NCBI RefSeq assembly: GCF_014395785.1
Contig: NZ_CP060713.1
Location: 958,501 to 1,022,500, forward strand
Source: Nocardioides mesophilus
Lineage (GTDB): Bacteria > Actinomycetota > Actinomycetes > Propionibacteriales > Nocardioidaceae
Length of the DNA stretch: 64,000 nt
Direction: 5' to 3'
Below, piece after piece: positions 37,919 through 49,591 of this stretch (position 1 is the stretch's first letter; the number at the start of each line of letters is the position of its first letter). The notes under the pieces were generated by a model that saw only the letters and a program-made list of their open reading frames with translations, ran no database searches and was not told the origin of the DNA. A program made the translations under genes and the position numbers.

Positions 37919-39001
37919 TCAGCCGGTACGGCGGCGGCCGAGCACGACCAGCCCGGCCAGGGCCAGTCCGGTGGCGCCGGCGGCCGCGAGCAACCGCGAC
38001 GTGCCCGCCTGCTCACGCTCCGCCGCGTGCCGGGCGGCGACCGGGTCCTCGATCCGCTCCCCCGCGCCCTCCAGCGCCGCGGCCGGCGCCCGCATCGCCT
38101 CGCGGCGGCGCAGCTCGACCGCCGCCGGGGCGGTGTAGGACCACGCCGCCGCCAGCATCACCAGCCGGGAGAAGTAGTTGATCCACACCAGCAGGATCAG
38201 CGCGACGCCGAACGCCTGGGCCGACGGCTGCCCCTTGGTCTGCGCGATCAGGTAGGTGGCCAGCGCCTTGAGCAGCTCGAAGCCGACCGCCCCGAGCAGC
38301 GCGCCGCGCACCAGCGACCGACGCGGCACGTGCGGCTGCGCGAGCAACGTGAACATCGCCATCAGCAGCGCGGTGGACGCCGCGATCGCCAGCCCGTGCG
38401 CGATCACCCACAGCAGCGCCTGCGGCAGGGCGCTCTCGGGGTCGAAGCCGAGCCAGCCGACGATCCGCTTCGAGAAGCCGCTGACCAGCGCGGAGAGCGC
38501 CACCGAGAGGACCAGCGTGACGCCGATCAGGGCCAGCGTGGCGAGGTCGCGGACCTTGCCGAGCAGGAAGTTGGGCCGGTCGCGCCGCGGCGTCACGAAC
38601 ATGACCTCGAGTGCCGAGCGCATGCCGGAGAGCCAGCCGAGGCCGGAGTACAGCAAGCCGACGAGTCCCACGATGCCGACGGTGGCGGCGTACTTCTCGA
38701 AGGTCCGCAGCGGGATCTCCCCGTCGCCGTTGCCGATCACCCCCGGGAGCAGGTTCTCGACCTCGTGCCGCAGGCTGTCGCGCAGCTCTGGCGAGACCTG
38801 GGCGATCAGCCCGATGCAGAAGAACCCGAGCGCCAGGATCGGGAAGAACGAGAGGAACCCGAAGAACGTCGCCGCGCCCGCCTGGCCGGAACCGTTGACC
38901 TTGCCGTAGTGCCCCACGGCGCCGATCGCGTGGTCGAGCAAGGGCCAGCGCTCGCGCAGGCGCGAAAGCGTGCCGGTCAGCCGGTCCTTGATCGAGGCCA
39001 T
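37919..39001 (-). CDS. YihY/BrkB family membrane protein
   Basis: 360-residue integral membrane protein with six predicted TM segments in the centre (AATFFGFLSFFPILALGFF through LVWINYFSRLVMLAAAWSYT). The Gly/Phe/Pro-rich first helix and the final ALILLVWINYFS helix are hallmarks of YihY (once misnamed ribonuclease BN). A C-terminal cytoplasmic region is charged and a last hydrophobic helix (LLAAAGATGLALAGLVVLG) follows. Function is unsettled. Confidence 0.85.
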   Translation of the reverse strand: MASIKDRLTGTLSRLRERWPLLDHAIGAVGHYGKVNGSGQAGAATFFGFLSFFPILALGFFCIGLIAQVSPELRDSLRHEVENLLPGVIGNGDGEIPLRTFEKYAATVGIVGLVGLLYSGLGWLSGMRSALEVMFVTPRRDRPNFLLGKVRDLATLALIGVTLVLSVALSALVSGFSKRIVGWLGFDPESALPQALLWVIAHGLAIAASTALLMAMFTLLAQPHVPRRSLVRGALLGAVGFELLKALATYLIAQTKGQPSAQAFGVALILLVWINYFSRLVMLAAAWSYTAPAAVELRRREAMRAPAAALEGAGERIEDPVAARHAAEREQAGTSRLLAAAGATGLALAGLVVLGRRRTG

Positions 39002-39059
39002 GGCGGGCTTGTACCCACTCCCGGCCCACCGCTACCGCGCCTCAGTGGCCCGGGCGGCC

Positions 39060-39596
39060 TCAGCGGTCGCGTGCGGCCGTCAGCGCGAAGTCGCGGGTCC
39101 GCACCCAGCCCTCGTCCTCGTGGTGCACGTAGAGCGAGAAGTGGTCGACCTCGAAGGCGCACTCGAACTCGGCGAGCTCCTTGTAGGCCCGGTCCAGCAG
39201 CGGCTCGTCGAGGTCGTGGGCGACCGTGACGTGCGGGTGGTAGGGGAACCGCAGGTCGCAGCCGAGCGGGCCGCGACGCACCGAGACGGCCAGCTGCTCA
39301 CAGCCCGCGATGCCCTCCGCGACCGTGACGAAGACCACCGGGGACACCGGGCGGAACGTGCCGGTGCCACGCAGGTGGACCTTGAAGGAGAGGTTCGAGG
39401 CCGAGGTCTCGACGAGGTGCTGCTCGACGGCGACCAGCTCGTCGGTGTCGAGGTGGTACGGCGGCACCAGCGTGATGTGCGTGGGAATGCCGGAGGCAGT
39501 GCGGTCGCCGAGGCGCTCGCGGTACTCCTGGAGCTGCGCACCCCAGGGCTCGGGCACGGCGATGGCCACGCCGATCGTCGTGCGTTGGGAGGTCAC
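39060..39596 (-). CDS. 2'-5' RNA ligase / cyclic phosphodiesterase-like protein
   Basis: 178-residue 2H phosphoesterase-type protein. Two HxT-type motifs (THITLV and HPHVTVAH) form the catalytic pair. GTG 39596 is preferred because a TAAGGT hexamer lies 8 nt upstream and overlaps the trpS stop codon. The substrate is probably a 2',3'-cyclic phosphate RNA or nucleotide. Members are found beside trpS in many actinobacteria, as I recall. Confidence 0.8.
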   Translation of the reverse strand: MTSQRTTIGVAIAVPEPWGAQLQEYRERLGDRTASGIPTHITLVPPYHLDTDELVAVEQHLVETSASNLSFKVHLRGTGTFRPVSPVVFVTVAEGIAGCEQLAVSVRRGPLGCDLRFPYHPHVTVAHDLDEPLLDRAYKELAEFECAFEVDHFSLYVHHEDEGWVRTRDFALTAARDR

Positions 39597-39607
39597 GGTC
39601 GGCAACC

Positions 39608-42206
<2,599 letters not shown>

Positions 42207-42243
42207 CGTCTTCGACCTTCATCCATGGACCCAACGATAGAGG

Positions 42244-42253
42244 CCGATATCGG
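42244..42253. promoter_or_regulatory. Palindrome CCGATATCGG between divergent genes
   Basis: A perfect 10-bp palindrome in the 84-bp gap between the CBS-domain gene and the tandem GNAT gene. A TATCGT hexamer just beyond on the minus strand could be a -10 for the CBS gene. Candidate operator only. Confidence 0.3.
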
Positions 42254-42290
42254 TTTGCCGGGCCCACACCCCACCAGGCAGGGTGTGCCG

Positions 42291-43436
42291 ATGAGGTTCC
42301 CCGAGGACGTGCCCGTGCTCACCGACGGCGTGGTCACGCTGCGCGCCCACCACGAGGGCGACCTGCCCGCGCTGCTCGAGCAGGCCATCGACCCGGTCTC
42401 GGTGGAGTGGACGACCGTCCCGGTCCCGTCGTCCCTGGAGACCTCGCGCGACTACGCCCTGAAGATCCTGCCGACCAACTGGGAGCAGGACTCCGGGTGG
42501 GCGTTCGCCGTCGAGGCCGCCGACGAGGCCGGGCAGGCCCGCTTCGCCGGGACCGTCGAGCTCCGGCCCGAGGGCGAGCGGCGCGCGGAGATCGCCTACG
42601 GCGCGCACCCGTGGGCCCGCGGCCGCGGGGTGATGGAGCGGGCCTGCCGGCTGCTGCTCGACTGGGGCTTCCGGGAGCGCCGGCTCGAGACCGTCATCTG
42701 GTGGGCGAACCGGGGCAACTTCGCGTCCCGCCGGCTGGCGTGGCGCCTGGGGTTCAGCTGCGACGGCACCGTGCGGCAGTGGCTGCCGCAGCGGGGCACG
42801 CTCCGCGACGCGTGGGTCGGTGCGCTGACCTCGCGCCAGGAGCGCAGCCCGCAGCACCCGTGGTGGCCGGTGCCCCGGGTGGTCGGTCGCGACGTGGTGC
42901 TGCGCCCCTTCGACCGGTCCGACGTGACCCGGATCGTGCAGGCGTGCAACGACGAGCAGACGTCGTACTGGCTGAGCCGGATGCCCGCGCCGTACTCGCG
43001 CGAGGACGCCGAGGAGTACGTCCTGGGCCGCGCCGAGGGCGCCGCCTCCGGCGACGCGGTCACCTGGGCCGTCGCGGATCCGGCGACCGACGGGCTGCTC
43101 GGCAACATCTCTCTGTTCGGGGTCAGTCGCGGGCACGAGGCCGAGCTCGGCTACTGGACGCACCCGGCGGGGCGCGGACGCGGGCTGACGAAGCAGGCCG
43201 CCGCGCTGGCGGTGCGGCACGCGTTCGTCCCGGAGGAGGACGGCGGCCTGGGACTGCGGCGGGTCTCGGTCTTCGCCGCCGAGGGCAACCTCGCCAGCCG
43301 CCGAGTGATCGAGTCGGTCGGGTTCACCGAGACCGGCCGGGACCGGCTCGGGATCCGGCTGCGCGACGGCAGCCTGGTCGACAGCATCGGCTACGACCTG
43401 CTCGCGACGGAGTGGGCGGAGCGGAACGCCGGCTGA
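42291..43436 (+). CDS. Tandem GNAT N-acetyltransferase
   Basis: 381-residue fusion of two GNAT domains. Domain 1 (about 1-180) has IAYGAHPWARGRGVMERACRLLLDWGF and domain 2 (about 195-381) has ELGYWTHPAGRGRGLTKQAAALAVRHAF; both keep the acetyl-CoA loop R-G-R-G. GNAT pairs of this type acetylate small amines or protein N-termini such as RimJ/RimL targets. ATG 42291 has CAGGGT 6 nt upstream and no ribosome site. Acceptor unknown. Confidence 0.82.
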   Translation: MRFPEDVPVLTDGVVTLRAHHEGDLPALLEQAIDPVSVEWTTVPVPSSLETSRDYALKILPTNWEQDSGWAFAVEAADEAGQARFAGTVELRPEGERRAEIAYGAHPWARGRGVMERACRLLLDWGFRERRLETVIWWANRGNFASRRLAWRLGFSCDGTVRQWLPQRGTLRDAWVGALTSRQERSPQHPWWPVPRVVGRDVVLRPFDRSDVTRIVQACNDEQTSYWLSRMPAPYSREDAEEYVLGRAEGAASGDAVTWAVADPATDGLLGNISLFGVSRGHEAELGYWTHPAGRGRGLTKQAAALAVRHAFVPEEDGGLGLRRVSVFAAEGNLASRRVIESVGFTETGRDRLGIRLRDGSLVDSIGYDLLATEWAERNAG

Positions 43437-43458
43437 GCGGCAGGCCGGGAGGGCTCCC

Positions 43459-44700
43459 TCAGGCGGTCGTCGACGCGGCGGGCGCCGTACGCCGGTGCAG
43501 CAGGACCGACGCCGCCAGCACCAGCAGGCCGCCGAAGGACAGACCCGCGCCCACCCAGCTCGGGGCGGTGTAGCCCCAGCCGGCGGCGATCACCAGGCCG
43601 CCGAGCCATGCCCCCAGCGCGTTGGCGACGTTGAGCGAGGCGTGGTTCATCGCCGCGCCGAGGGTCTGGGCGTCGCCGGCCACGTGCATCAGCCGCATCT
43701 GCAGGCTCACCACCAGCACCGAGGCGATCAGCGCGACCAGGAACACCGTCGTCCAGGCCGCGAGCGGCTGGTGCGCGGTCACCGTGAACAGCGCCAGCAT
43801 CAGGCCCATCCCCGCGGACCCCACCACCATCGAGCGCAGCACCGACCAGTCGGCCAGCCGGCCCCCCACGAAGGTGCCGACGGTGCCGCCGAGACCGAAG
43901 GCCAGCAGGAACCACGGGATCGACGAGGACGGCAGCCCGGTCACGTCGGTGACGGTGGGGGCGATGTAGGAGTACATCGCGAACATGCCGCCGAACCCGA
44001 TGGCGCCGACCAGCAGCGTCAGCCAGACCTGGGCGTTGGCGAAGGCCTTCAGCTCCCGGCGGCCGGTGGCCGCGCGGTCGCCGGGGACCGACGGGACGAA
44101 CGCCGCGACCAGCGCGATCGTGAGGACGCCGAGCACAGAGACCGCCCAGTACGCCGAGCGCCAGCCCAGCTGCTGCCCCATCCAGGTCGCGGCCGGGACA
44201 CCGACGATGTTGGCGATCGGCAGCCCGAGCATCACCATGCTCACCGCCCGACCGCGGCGCGACGGGGCGACCATCGAGGCCGCGACCAGCGAGGCGACTC
44301 CGAAGAACGCGCCGTGCGGGAGGCCGGCGAAGAACCGGGCGGCGACCAGCAGCCCGAAGCTGCCGGCCAGGGCGCTCGCCGCGTTGCCGACCGCGAAGGC
44401 GACCATCAGGGCGAGCAGCAGGCCGCGACGCGGCAGCCGGGCGGCCAGCACCGCGATCAGCGGGGCACCGACGACGACGCCGATCGCGTAGGCGGAGATG
44501 AGGTGGCCCGCGGTCGGGATCGACACCCCGACCCCGTCGGCCATCTCCGGCAGCAGACCCATCGTGACGAACTCGGTGGTGCCGATCGCGAAGCCGCCCA
44601 TCGCCAGGGCCAGGGTGGCCAGCGTGACGTGGCGCGTGTTGCGGTCGACGTCGGGGACGCCGGCGTCGGGCAGCTCGGTCGTCGGGAGGGCGGAGGTCAC
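43459..44700 (-). CDS. MFS exporter (DHA1 / AraJ-CmlR-like)
   Basis: 413-residue major-facilitator transporter with twelve hydrophobic segments. FVTMGLLPEMADGVGVSIPTAGHLISAYAIGVVVGAPLIA and RGRAVSMVMLGLPIANIVGVPAATWMGQQ are the TM1/TM5-loop motifs of the AraJ/YdhP/CmlR branch, generally drug or sugar efflux. GTG 44700 starts the gene. Convergent with the GNAT gene. No regulator is adjacent. Confidence 0.87.
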   Translation of the reverse strand: MTSALPTTELPDAGVPDVDRNTRHVTLATLALAMGGFAIGTTEFVTMGLLPEMADGVGVSIPTAGHLISAYAIGVVVGAPLIAVLAARLPRRGLLLALMVAFAVGNAASALAGSFGLLVAARFFAGLPHGAFFGVASLVAASMVAPSRRGRAVSMVMLGLPIANIVGVPAATWMGQQLGWRSAYWAVSVLGVLTIALVAAFVPSVPGDRAATGRRELKAFANAQVWLTLLVGAIGFGGMFAMYSYIAPTVTDVTGLPSSSIPWFLLAFGLGGTVGTFVGGRLADWSVLRSMVVGSAGMGLMLALFTVTAHQPLAAWTTVFLVALIASVLVVSLQMRLMHVAGDAQTLGAAMNHASLNVANALGAWLGGLVIAAGWGYTAPSWVGAGLSFGGLLVLAASVLLHRRTAPAASTTA

Positions 44701-44852
44701 CAGGGGATCCTTCGGGTGGGACGGTGGCGCGGGACACGGGCGGCAGGGGACGACGGGGCGTCCCTGCCAGGTCCAAGGAGCATGATCGCGCGAATGTTCC
44801 CGACACGCCCGGACGAAACCCCCGTCGTGACCGGCGCCTCATGACCCGCGAG

Positions 44853-44858
44853 TAGGGT
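44853..44858 (+). promoter_or_regulatory. Putative -10 element (TAGGGT)
   Basis: TAGGGT lies 8 nt before ATG 44867. A second promoter for the MFS gene must also lie in this 166-bp divergent gap but is not obvious. Confidence 0.4.
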
Positions 44859-44866
44859 TCCGCGCC

Positions 44867-45559
44867 ATGACGGCGACTCCGGGGCGGCCGAGCGGCGGGC
44901 CGCCGTACTGGTCCCCGGGCACCCAGGTGTGGTGGCGCTACCGGCGTCCGGGCTGGACGCCCGACGAGCCTGAGCACGTGCACCCGGTGACCGTGGTGCG
45001 CGACGACGCGGACGCGCTGGTCGCCTGGATCGCGCCGGGCACCCCGGTGGCCCTGCCGGTGCGCCCCGACGGCCGGAAGACCCGGGAATCCCCGCTCGAG
45101 GAGATGTTCACCGCGACGCGCACCCAGGGCTTCGACACCTGGTTCGGCAACGGCAACCTGCGGATCGCGCCGACCGGGAGGCCGTGGTCGGTCTGGGTGT
45201 TCTGGCACGACGACGGCTCCCTCGACGGCTGGTACGTCAACCTCGAGGCGCCGCACACCCGCGACGAGCACAACGTCTACAGCTCCGACCGGGTCCTCGA
45301 CGTCGAGGTCGAGGCCGACCGCCGGCACGCCCGCAAGGACGAGCACGAGCTGCGGGCCGCGGTCGAGCAGGGCCGCTACACCGCCGCCGAGGCCGCGGCG
45401 ATCGAGGCGGACGCCGCGGCGGTGGAGGCGATCGTCGAGGCGTGGGGCTCGCCGTTCCGCGACGGGTGGGAGACGTTCCGGCCGAACCCGTCCTGGCCGC
45501 TGCCCGGGCTCCCCGACGACCTGCGCCGCACCGCCCCGGGCACGGGCCGTCGGGCATGA
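44867..45559 (+). CDS. DUF402-domain protein
   Basis: 230-residue soluble protein. The DUF402 signature appears as DGWYVNLEAPHTRDEHNVYSSDRVLDVEVEADR, as in enzymes acting on nucleoside diphosphates or phosphates. N-terminal VWWRYRRPG and VVRDDADALVAWIAPGTPV complete the barrel. No catalytic claim can be made without a structure. Next gene begins 7 nt after its stop. Confidence 0.75.
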   Translation: MTATPGRPSGGPPYWSPGTQVWWRYRRPGWTPDEPEHVHPVTVVRDDADALVAWIAPGTPVALPVRPDGRKTRESPLEEMFTATRTQGFDTWFGNGNLRIAPTGRPWSVWVFWHDDGSLDGWYVNLEAPHTRDEHNVYSSDRVLDVEVEADRRHARKDEHELRAAVEQGRYTAAEAAAIEADAAAVEAIVEAWGSPFRDGWETFRPNPSWPLPGLPDDLRRTAPGTGRRA

Positions 45560-45566
45560 TGGGCCC

Positions 45567-47072
45567 ATGCTCCGACGGGGGAGGACGCAGCGGAGCACGG
45601 TCGAGCTCGCCGGCTTCGCGCTGCTCGCCGTCCTGGTGCTCGCCCTGGGCGGCGCCCTCCTCCGCCCGCTGTGGGCCGACCCGGCGCCGCTGCCCCCACC
45701 GCTGACCTCCGACGCGTCGCCGGCGCCCGGTGCGCCGGTGGCACCGTGCGCCGCGGCCGAGGACCCGCCGCCCTTGCCCGACGGCGACCTCCGGGTCGAG
45801 GGCCGGCGCCGCTCCCCCGGCGGCACCACCGTGGTCACCGGCACGTCGACCTCGTTCGGGCCGCTGCTCGCCGACGACGCCGGCCGGCCCTGGCTGCTCG
45901 CCGGGGTCACCTCCGACGCCCGGCTCACCGGCGCGGGCCGGCGCGACCTGACCAGCCCCGACCTCGCCGGCGCCCTCGCCGTGGATGCGGACGGCGGCGG
46001 CCGGGTGCACACGGTCACCGTCGTGGTCCCGGCCGCCGACGTCGCGGCGGCCGGTCCGGAGCAGTGGCTGCCGCCCACCGCGCTCGACCCGCTGACCCTG
46101 CCGGAGGGCGCCGCGCTGCTGCTCACCCAGTCCACCTACGCCGACCTCGGCCTCGCCGCCGGCTACCGGTCGCTGGTCGCCGGGCTGGGCGCGCCGGGCA
46201 CCGACGTCGCCACCGCGGTGGTCCGGCTGCCCGGCAGCGCGGTCCGGGTGCTGGTCGGACCGCACCTCAGCGTGGAGGCGCTGCTCGCCCCCGGTCATCG
46301 GGGCGGCTTCGACACCGGCACCGAGCTGCTCGACGTGCCGGCCGCCGGGGAGGTGACCCAGGCCGACCTCGCGCTGGCGACCCCGTCCGGCCGGGAGGCG
46401 TACTACCGGCTCGTGCTGGCCGGCCGGCTGCCGACCGTGGACGGCAACGGGGTCAGCGGCCTGGCCCGGGTGCGCGGTCCGGCAGCCTCCGGGACGGTGG
46501 CGCTGCCGCCGCTGCTCGAGCGGCTGGCCGGCGGCCGGTTCGCCGGAGCCGCGCAGAGCGTGACCCGCTACGACGACGGCCGGGTCAGCCTGGCCGCGGC
46601 CGTGGGCGGGGGCGGCGCGTCGGTCCGGGCCGCGGAGACCGTCGACGCCGCGGGTCGGCTGCTGCCGGACGCCTCCCGCGCCGAGGTCCTCCTCCGCGGG
46701 CTGCCGGTCGGGGCCGTGCGTGACTTCGCCGTCGGGTACGCCGGTGCGGCCGGATCGCTCCTGCCGACCGGAGGACCGGGCGCGACGACGTACGACCTGA
46801 CGGTGACGATGGACGGGCCGGACCTGCGCCGGCTCGGGCGGCTCGCAGCCCGCTCCGCCGCCTCCCCGGGCGCCAGCGAAGGACCTGCCGGGCCTGCCGG
46901 GCCTCATGGGCCACGGACACCGACCGCGCCGCTGCTGGACCTGGTCGCCGGCACCGGGGTCTACGCCGCCGACGTGGTGGACCGGCTGGTGGCCTGGCAC
47001 GACAGTGCCCGGAGCCGGGAAGCCGCTGGGGCTCCCGGTCCGGGCACCACGTCGTGCCGGCCGTCGGGCTGA
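45567..47072 (+). CDS. Membrane-anchored or secreted protein of unknown function
   Basis: 501-residue protein. Residues about 14-33 form an N-terminal TM or uncleaved signal (ELAGFALLAVLVLALGGALL), followed by a Pro/Ala-rich linker to residue about 70 and then an extracytoplasmic region of beta-rich character. A C-terminal Pro/Gly-rich segment (GASEGPAGPAGPHGPRTPT) links to a final helix. No family is recognised. The preceding gene ends 7 nt before, though a CATGAT hexamer 6 nt before ATG 45567 could give it its own leaderless transcript. Confidence 0.55.
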   Translation: MLRRGRTQRSTVELAGFALLAVLVLALGGALLRPLWADPAPLPPPLTSDASPAPGAPVAPCAAAEDPPPLPDGDLRVEGRRRSPGGTTVVTGTSTSFGPLLADDAGRPWLLAGVTSDARLTGAGRRDLTSPDLAGALAVDADGGGRVHTVTVVVPAADVAAAGPEQWLPPTALDPLTLPEGAALLLTQSTYADLGLAAGYRSLVAGLGAPGTDVATAVVRLPGSAVRVLVGPHLSVEALLAPGHRGGFDTGTELLDVPAAGEVTQADLALATPSGREAYYRLVLAGRLPTVDGNGVSGLARVRGPAASGTVALPPLLERLAGGRFAGAAQSVTRYDDGRVSLAAAVGGGGASVRAAETVDAAGRLLPDASRAEVLLRGLPVGAVRDFAVGYAGAAGSLLPTGGPGATTYDLTVTMDGPDLRRLGRLAARSAASPGASEGPAGPAGPHGPRTPTAPLLDLVAGTGVYAADVVDRLVAWHDSARSREAAGAPGPGTTSCRPSG

Positions 47073-47091
47073 GCGCGCCGGCCGGTCGGGA

Positions 47092-49365
47092 TCAGGCCAG
47101 GGCGGCCAGGGCGTCGCTGAACGTCTTGGAGGGACGCATCACGGCCCAGACCTTCTCCTCGTCGGGGTGGTAGTAGCCACCGATGTCGACCGGGTGGCCC
47201 TGCACCTCGAGCATCTCCCGGGTGATCTGCTCCTCGTTGTCCGACAGCGTCCGGGCGAGGTCGGCGAAGGCGGCTGCCAGCTCCGGGTCCTCGGTCTGCT
47301 CGGCCAGCTCCTGCGCCCAGTACAGGGCGAGGTAGAAGTGGCTGCCGCGGTTGTCGAGCTCACCGGCCTTGCGGCTCGGGGACTTGTTCTCGTTGAGGAA
47401 GGTGCCGGTGGCCCGGTCCAGGGTGTCGGCGAGGATCTGCGCCCGCTTGTTGTCCGTCGACTCCCCCAGGTGCGCGAAGCTAGCCGCCAGCGCCAGGAAC
47501 TCCCCGAGGCTGTCCCACCGCAGGTGGTTCTCGCGGACCAGCTGCTGCACGTGCTTGGGTGCGGAGCCGCCGGCACCGGTCTCGAAGAGGCCACCGCCGT
47601 TGATCAGCGGCACCACCGAGAGCATCTTGGCGCTGGTGCCGAGCTCGAGGATCGGGAACAGGTCGGTGAGGTAGTCGCGCAGCACGTTGCCGGTGACCGA
47701 GATCGTGTCCTGGCCCTGGCGGATCCGCTCCAGGGAGAACGCGATGGCGTCGACCGGGGCCATGATCTGGATGTCCAGGCCGGTGGAGTCGCCGACCACG
47801 TCGGCGTCCGGGAGGTACTCCCCCACCTTCGCGATCAGGTTCGCGTCGTGGGCTCGGCCCTCGTCGAGCCAGAAGACCGTCGGGTCGCCGGTGGCGCGCG
47901 CCCGGGTGACGGCGAGCTTCACCCAGTCGCGGATCGCGACGTCCGAGGTCAGGCACATCCGCCAGATGTCCCCGGCGGCGACGGTGTGCTCGAGCAGCGT
48001 GCTGCCGGCCTGGTCGACGACGCGGACGGTGCCGGCGGCCGGAACCTCGAAGGTCTTGTCGTGGCTGCCGTACTCCTCAGCGGCCTGGGCCATCAGGCCG
48101 ACGTTGGGCACCGAGCCCATCGTGGCCGGGTCGAACGCGCCGTGGGCGCGGCAGTCGTCGAGGACGACCTGGTAGATGCCGGCGTAGCTGCTGTCCGGGA
48201 TCACCGCCAGGGTGTCGGCCTCGTTGCCGTCCGGGCCCCACATGTGGCCGCTGGTGCGGATCATCGCCGGCATCGAGGCGTCCACGATGACGTCGCTCGG
48301 CACGTGCAGGTTGGTGATCCCCTTGTCGGAGTCGACCATGGCGAGGGCCGGGCCCTCGGCGATGCCCTTGGCCACGGTGGCCCGGATCGCGTCGGCCTCG
48401 GGCAGCGACTCGACGCCCTTGAGGATCGCGCCGAGGCCGTCGTTGGGGCTCAGGCCGGCGGCGGCGAGCACGTCGCCGTGCTCGGCGAACAGCTCGGGCA
48501 GGAAGGTGCGCACGACGTGTCCGAAGATGATCGGGTCGGAGACCTTCATCATCGTGGCCTTGAGGTGGACCGAGAACAGCACGTCCTCCTCCTTGGCCCG
48601 GCGAACCTGCGCGGCGAGGAACTCCTGCAGCGCGGCGACCCGCATGACGGTGGCGTCGACGACCTCACCGGCGCGCACCGGGACCGACTCGCGCAGCACG
48701 GTGGTGGTGCCGTCGTCGCCGACGAGCTCGATGCGCAGGCTGCCCTCGGCGTCGATCACCACGGACTTCTCGTTGGAGCGGAAGTCGTCGGCGTCGATCA
48801 CCACGGACTTCTCGTTGGAGCGGAAGTCGTCGGCGCTCATGTGCGCGACGTTGGTCTTGGAGTCGGGGCTCCACGCGCCCATCGAGTGCGGGTGGTTGCG
48901 GGCGTACTGCTTGACCGAGGCGGGCGCGCGACGGTCGGAGTTGCCCTCGCGCAGGACCGGGTTGACCGCGCTGCCCTTGACCTTGTCGTAGCGCGCCCGG
49001 ACGTCCTTGTCCTCCTCCGACGTGGGGTTGTCGGGGTAGGCCGGCAGGTCGTAGCCCTGCTCCTGCAGCTCGGCGATCGCCGCCTTGAGCTGCGGGATGG
49101 AGGCGGAGATGTTCGGCAGCTTGATGATGTTCGCCCCGGGCTGCTTGGCGAGCTCACCGAGCTCGGCCAGCGCATCGTCGACGCGCTGCTCGGGCGCGAG
49201 CCGCTCGGGGAAGCTGGCGATGATCCGGCCGGCCAGGGAGATGTCGCGCATCTCCACGTCGACACCGGCGGTGGAGGCGTAGGCCGAGATCACCGGCAGG
49301 AACGAGTAGGTGGCCAGGGCGGGTGCTTCGTCCGTGTGGGTGTAGATGATCTTCGAGTCCGTCAC
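47092..49365 (-). CDS. icd: NADP-dependent isocitrate dehydrogenase, monomeric
   Basis: 757-residue monomeric (IDH-II) enzyme converting isocitrate to 2-oxoglutarate in the TCA cycle. It opens with [22 protein letters not shown] and has [36 protein letters not shown] and [26 protein letters not shown], all typical. The product is about 15 residues longer than expected because a 14-residue segment ([14 protein letters not shown], residues about 179-206) is repeated perfectly in tandem. GTG 49365 starts the gene, divergent from mdh. Likely controlled through the palindrome at 49403-49416. Confidence 0.95.
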   Translation of the reverse strand: MTDSKIIYTHTDEAPALATYSFLPVISAYASTAGVDVEMRDISLAGRIIASFPERLAPEQRVDDALAELGELAKQPGANIIKLPNISASIPQLKAAIAELQEQGYDLPAYPDNPTSEEDKDVRARYDKVKGSAVNPVLREGNSDRRAPASVKQYARNHPHSMGAWSPDSKTNVAHMSADDFRSNEKSVVIDADDFRSNEKSVVIDAEGSLRIELVGDDGTTTVLRESVPVRAGEVVDATVMRVAALQEFLAAQVRRAKEEDVLFSVHLKATMMKVSDPIIFGHVVRTFLPELFAEHGDVLAAAGLSPNDGLGAILKGVESLPEADAIRATVAKGIAEGPALAMVDSDKGITNLHVPSDVIVDASMPAMIRTSGHMWGPDGNEADTLAVIPDSSYAGIYQVVLDDCRAHGAFDPATMGSVPNVGLMAQAAEEYGSHDKTFEVPAAGTVRVVDQAGSTLLEHTVAAGDIWRMCLTSDVAIRDWVKLAVTRARATGDPTVFWLDEGRAHDANLIAKVGEYLPDADVVGDSTGLDIQIMAPVDAIAFSLERIRQGQDTISVTGNVLRDYLTDLFPILELGTSAKMLSVVPLINGGGLFETGAGGSAPKHVQQLVRENHLRWDSLGEFLALAASFAHLGESTDNKRAQILADTLDRATGTFLNENKSPSRKAGELDNRGSHFYLALYWAQELAEQTEDPELAAAFADLARTLSDNEEQITREMLEVQGHPVDIGGYYHPDEEKVWAVMRPSKTFSDALAALA
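48747..48834. repeat. Perfect 42-bp tandem duplication inside icd
   Basis: 48747-48788 and 48789-48830 are identical, and the next four bases again match the unit start. The unit is 14 codons, so the frame is kept. Ordinary monomeric IDH sequences carry this segment once, so this is a recent duplication or an assembly artefact. Confidence 0.95.
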
Positions 49366-49402
49366 CGGGGCTCCGTTTCGAGGTCCGCGTTCACTGAAGG
49401 TT

Positions 49403-49416
49403 TCTTGACGTCAAGA
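49403..49416. promoter_or_regulatory. Palindromic operator-like site TCTTGACGTCAAGA
   Basis: A perfect 14-bp palindrome in the icd-mdh divergent gap, 38 bp before the icd start and flanked by a TATCTT/GATATC stretch that could be part of the promoter. A dimeric regulator is the natural reading; its identity is unknown. Confidence 0.55.
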
Positions 49417-49591
49417 TATCTCATGCCGGCCGGGCGCGGCCAGCGAGCCCATCCTGCCCCTCCGCCGAGGCGGGCGCGAGGCCGCTGCGACCCCGGGTGG
49501 TGTCGTCGCGAGCCCCTCGGGGCACCCTGATCCCCACGGGCAGGCCGCTGCTAGCGTCACCCGCATCCACTTCGAGCACCGAGGAGTCGTC

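Noticed and set aside
43391-46135. 914-residue minus-strand open frame over the MFS and DUF402 genes
   Set aside because: Overlaps the true MFS frame in another phase and shows no fold-like pattern.
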